Assembly: GCA_964354135.1 (NCBI GenBank)
Contig: CAYGZA010000166.1
Span: forward strand, 1-14,654
DNA length: 14,654 nucleotides
Origin: CAYGZA01 sp964354135
GTDB taxonomy: Bacteria > Planctomycetota > Planctomycetia > Pirellulales > Thermoguttaceae
Reading direction: 5' to 3'
In this document: positions 13,256-14,654 of the stretch, one piece after another
Numbering within the stretch: the stretch's first letter is position 1
Layout of the letters: each line of letters opens with the position of its first letter
Program-made: the position numbers and the translations under genes
The notes under the pieces: model-generated
Databases searched by the model: none
What the model saw: the letters and a program-made list of their open reading frames with translations, nothing else
Told to the model about the DNA's origin: nothing

Positions 13256-14548
13256 ATGGCCCGACGTGGCACGTCGAGAATCGTGGCGGGGTTTTTGGCT
13301 TGTTGGCTCGTTGCCGCCTACGGCGGGTGGACGACCGCGCCGGGTGCCGAAATCCGCAAGCTCTCGGGCAAGCACCTCACGCTGCACACCGACTTGCCGT
13401 CCTCACCCCTGGTGGACGCCCTCCCGGAGATGTTCGACCAGGCGCTAGCGCAGTGGTGTGCGTACTTCGGCGTCGATCCGGCCCGGCACGCCGGCTGGCA
13501 CGTGACCGGCTGCGTGATGAAGGACCGGGCCTTGTTCCAGGCCGCGGGGCTCTTGCCCGACGGGCTGCCGGCGTTTCTGCACGGCTACTCGGTGGGCAAG
13601 AGGGTCTGGGTCTACGAGCAGTCGAGCGACTACTACCGGGCCCACCTGGTGCTGCACGAGGGGACGCACGCCTTCATGAACACGGTCCTGGGCGGCGGCG
13701 GGCCGCCGTGGTACATGGAGGGGATGGCCGAAATGCTGGGGACCCATCGCTGGCGGGATGGCCGGTTGACGCTCGGCTACGCTCCGGCCCGTCGCAACGA
13801 GGTGCCAATGTGGGGGCGGATCAAGATCGTCCGCGACGGGTTCGATGCCCATCGGGCCAAGACGCTCCGCGGCGTGTTCGACTACGGCCCCCAGGCCCAC
13901 CGCGAGACCGAGCCGTATGGGTGGTGCTGGGCGGCGGCGACGTTCCTCGACCGCCATCCCCGCTACCGGCAGCGGTTCCGCCGGCTCGCCCGATGGATCG
14001 GCGACCCCGATTTTACGAACCGCTTCGTGAAGCTCCTCGGCAACGATTGGGGCGAGCTGGCCGAAGAGTGGCAGGTCTTCGTTGCGGACCTCGAATACGG
14101 CTACGACTTCGAGCGAACGGCGATCGACTTCACCCCCGGCCGGCCGCTCCCCGGGGATGGTGCGAAGGTCGCGGTCGCTGCCGATCGCGGCTGGCAGAAC
14201 AGCGGCCTCCGGCTGGAGTCCGGGGCCCGCTATCGGCTGCGAGCGGCGGGGCGATACCAGGTGGCCGGCCGGCCGCAAGTGTGGTGGTGCGAGCCCAACG
14301 GGGTCTCGATCCGCTACTACCGCGGGCAGCCGCTGGGGATCCTCATGGCGGCCGTCCGGCCGGACCAGGTCCCACGGACGGGGCCGAGTGCGCTCATCCG
14401 GCCGATCCCCGTCGGCCTGGGCGCCGAGCTGGTCCCGAAGCAATCCGGCACCCTGTTCCTGCGGATCAACGATTCCGCCGGCGAGCTGCACGACAACGCC
14501 GGGACGCTGACGGTGGAAGTGGAAGAAAGGATGAAGGATGAGGGATGA
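13256..14548 (+). CDS. Secreted HExxH metallopeptidase with C-terminal LecA-like domain
   Basis: A 430-residue exported protein. The N-terminus MARRGTSRIVAGFLACWLVA is a signal peptide. LVLHEGTHAFMN gives the zinc motif His134-Glu135-x-x-His138, and PWYMEGMAEML places Glu155 where gluzincins (M1-like, DUF1570-like) have their third ligand, so a zinc peptidase is expected. From about residue 300 the chain resembles the LecA/PA-IL sugar-binding sandwich: GWQNSGLRLESGARYRLRA, QPLGILMAAV, then GTLFLRINDSAGELHDNAG. The role may be binding and trimming of glycosylated proteins; the substrate is unknown. The ATG at 13256 follows GGGGG at a 5-base gap; a GTG at 13226 is an alternative. The last residues (about RMKDEG) and stop codon are encoded by a heptamer repeat. 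It is divergent from the binding-protein gene. Confidence 0.82.
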   Translation: MARRGTSRIVAGFLACWLVAAYGGWTTAPGAEIRKLSGKHLTLHTDLPSSPLVDALPEMFDQALAQWCAYFGVDPARHAGWHVTGCVMKDRALFQAAGLLPDGLPAFLHGYSVGKRVWVYEQSSDYYRAHLVLHEGTHAFMNTVLGGGGPPWYMEGMAEMLGTHRWRDGRLTLGYAPARRNEVPMWGRIKIVRDGFDAHRAKTLRGVFDYGPQAHRETEPYGWCWAAATFLDRHPRYRQRFRRLARWIGDPDFTNRFVKLLGNDWGELAEEWQVFVADLEYGYDFERTAIDFTPGRPLPGDGAKVAVAADRGWQNSGLRLESGARYRLRAAGRYQVAGRPQVWWCEPNGVSIRYYRGQPLGILMAAVRPDQVPRTGPSALIRPIPVGLGAELVPKQSGTLFLRINDSAGELHDNAGTLTVEVEERMKDEG

Positions 14549-14557
14549 AGGATGAAC
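14530..14557 (+). repeat. Heptamer tandem repeat at the metallopeptidase 3' end
   Basis: Four seven-base units GATGAAG, GATGAGG, GATGAAG, GATGAAC. They encode the last residues of the metallopeptidase and contain its TGA stop at 14546-14548. The first 19 bases are the left arm of an inverted repeat with 14593-14611. Confidence 0.85.
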
Positions 14558-14592
14558 AGGGAAGTAACCGCACAGTACGCAGCAGGCGTTGC

Positions 14593-14611
14593 TCATCCCT
14601 CATCCTTCATC
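14593..14611 (-). repeat. Inverted partner of the heptamer repeat
   Basis: TCATCCCTCATCCTTCATC is the perfect reverse complement of 14530-14548, with 44 bases between the arms. A 19-base stem at the end of the gene could block 3' exonucleases or end transcription, but there is no T-run. Confidence 0.85.
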
Positions 14612-14654
14612 GGCCAAGTGTCAGTAATACGAGGTCACCCCCGTTTGGTGTTTG

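Noticed and set aside
13445..14596. A 383-codon minus-strand open frame antisense to the metallopeptidase
   Set aside because: The plus strand has the signal peptide, HExxH motif and LecA-like domain; the antisense translation has none.

Overview
The window is GC-rich bacterial DNA that looks like a member of the Planctomycetota, probably of the Pirellulales type. The evidence is the gene content (secreted GH38 and GH106-like glycoside hydrolases, a Tat-exported amidohydrolase, a UroD-fold protein, an Uma2 nuclease, a LecA-like domain on a metallopeptidase) and several short dispersed repeats of a kind I associate with planctomycete genomes. The lineage is an inference, since there is no rRNA or other marker here.

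Layout from left to right: the 5' end of ilvD (minus strand, cut by the window edge); a divergent secreted GH38 alpha-mannosidase-like enzyme with a discoidin-like N-terminal domain (plus); an Uma2/DUF820 protein (plus) converging on a UroD/MtaA-like protein (minus); a 59-residue TatA (plus); then three co-oriented minus-strand genes, read from right to left as GH106-like glycoside hydrolase, Tat-exported COG3618-type amidohydrolase and UPF0104/YbhN-type membrane protein; an orphan lipoprotein binding protein of the ferric-iron ABC class (minus); and a divergent secreted HExxH metallopeptidase with a C-terminal LecA-like domain (plus), followed by an inverted heptamer repeat at the right edge.

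How the genes may work together: two large exported glycoside hydrolases and an exported lactonase-like amidohydrolase fit breakdown of complex, possibly deoxy-sugar-containing polysaccharides at the cell surface or in the periplasm. TatA would support export of the twin-arginine amidohydrolase. The ilvD, Uma2, UroD-like, YbhN-like and binding-protein genes have no obvious functional link to this theme. No sugar importer or regulator gene is visible.

The most notable signal is not a gene. Several families of short repeats sit in, or at the edges of, coding sequences. An 87-bp palindromic element lies inside the GH106-like gene and adds 29 in-frame residues. A 47-bp dispersed repeat supplies the stop codon of the amidohydrolase and abuts the ribosome binding site of the GH38 gene. 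Heptamer repeats encode the N-terminus of the binding protein and the last residues plus stop codon of the metallopeptidase. I saw no tRNA, rRNA, CRISPR array, transposase or integrase. No stretch longer than about 230 bases lacks a gene.
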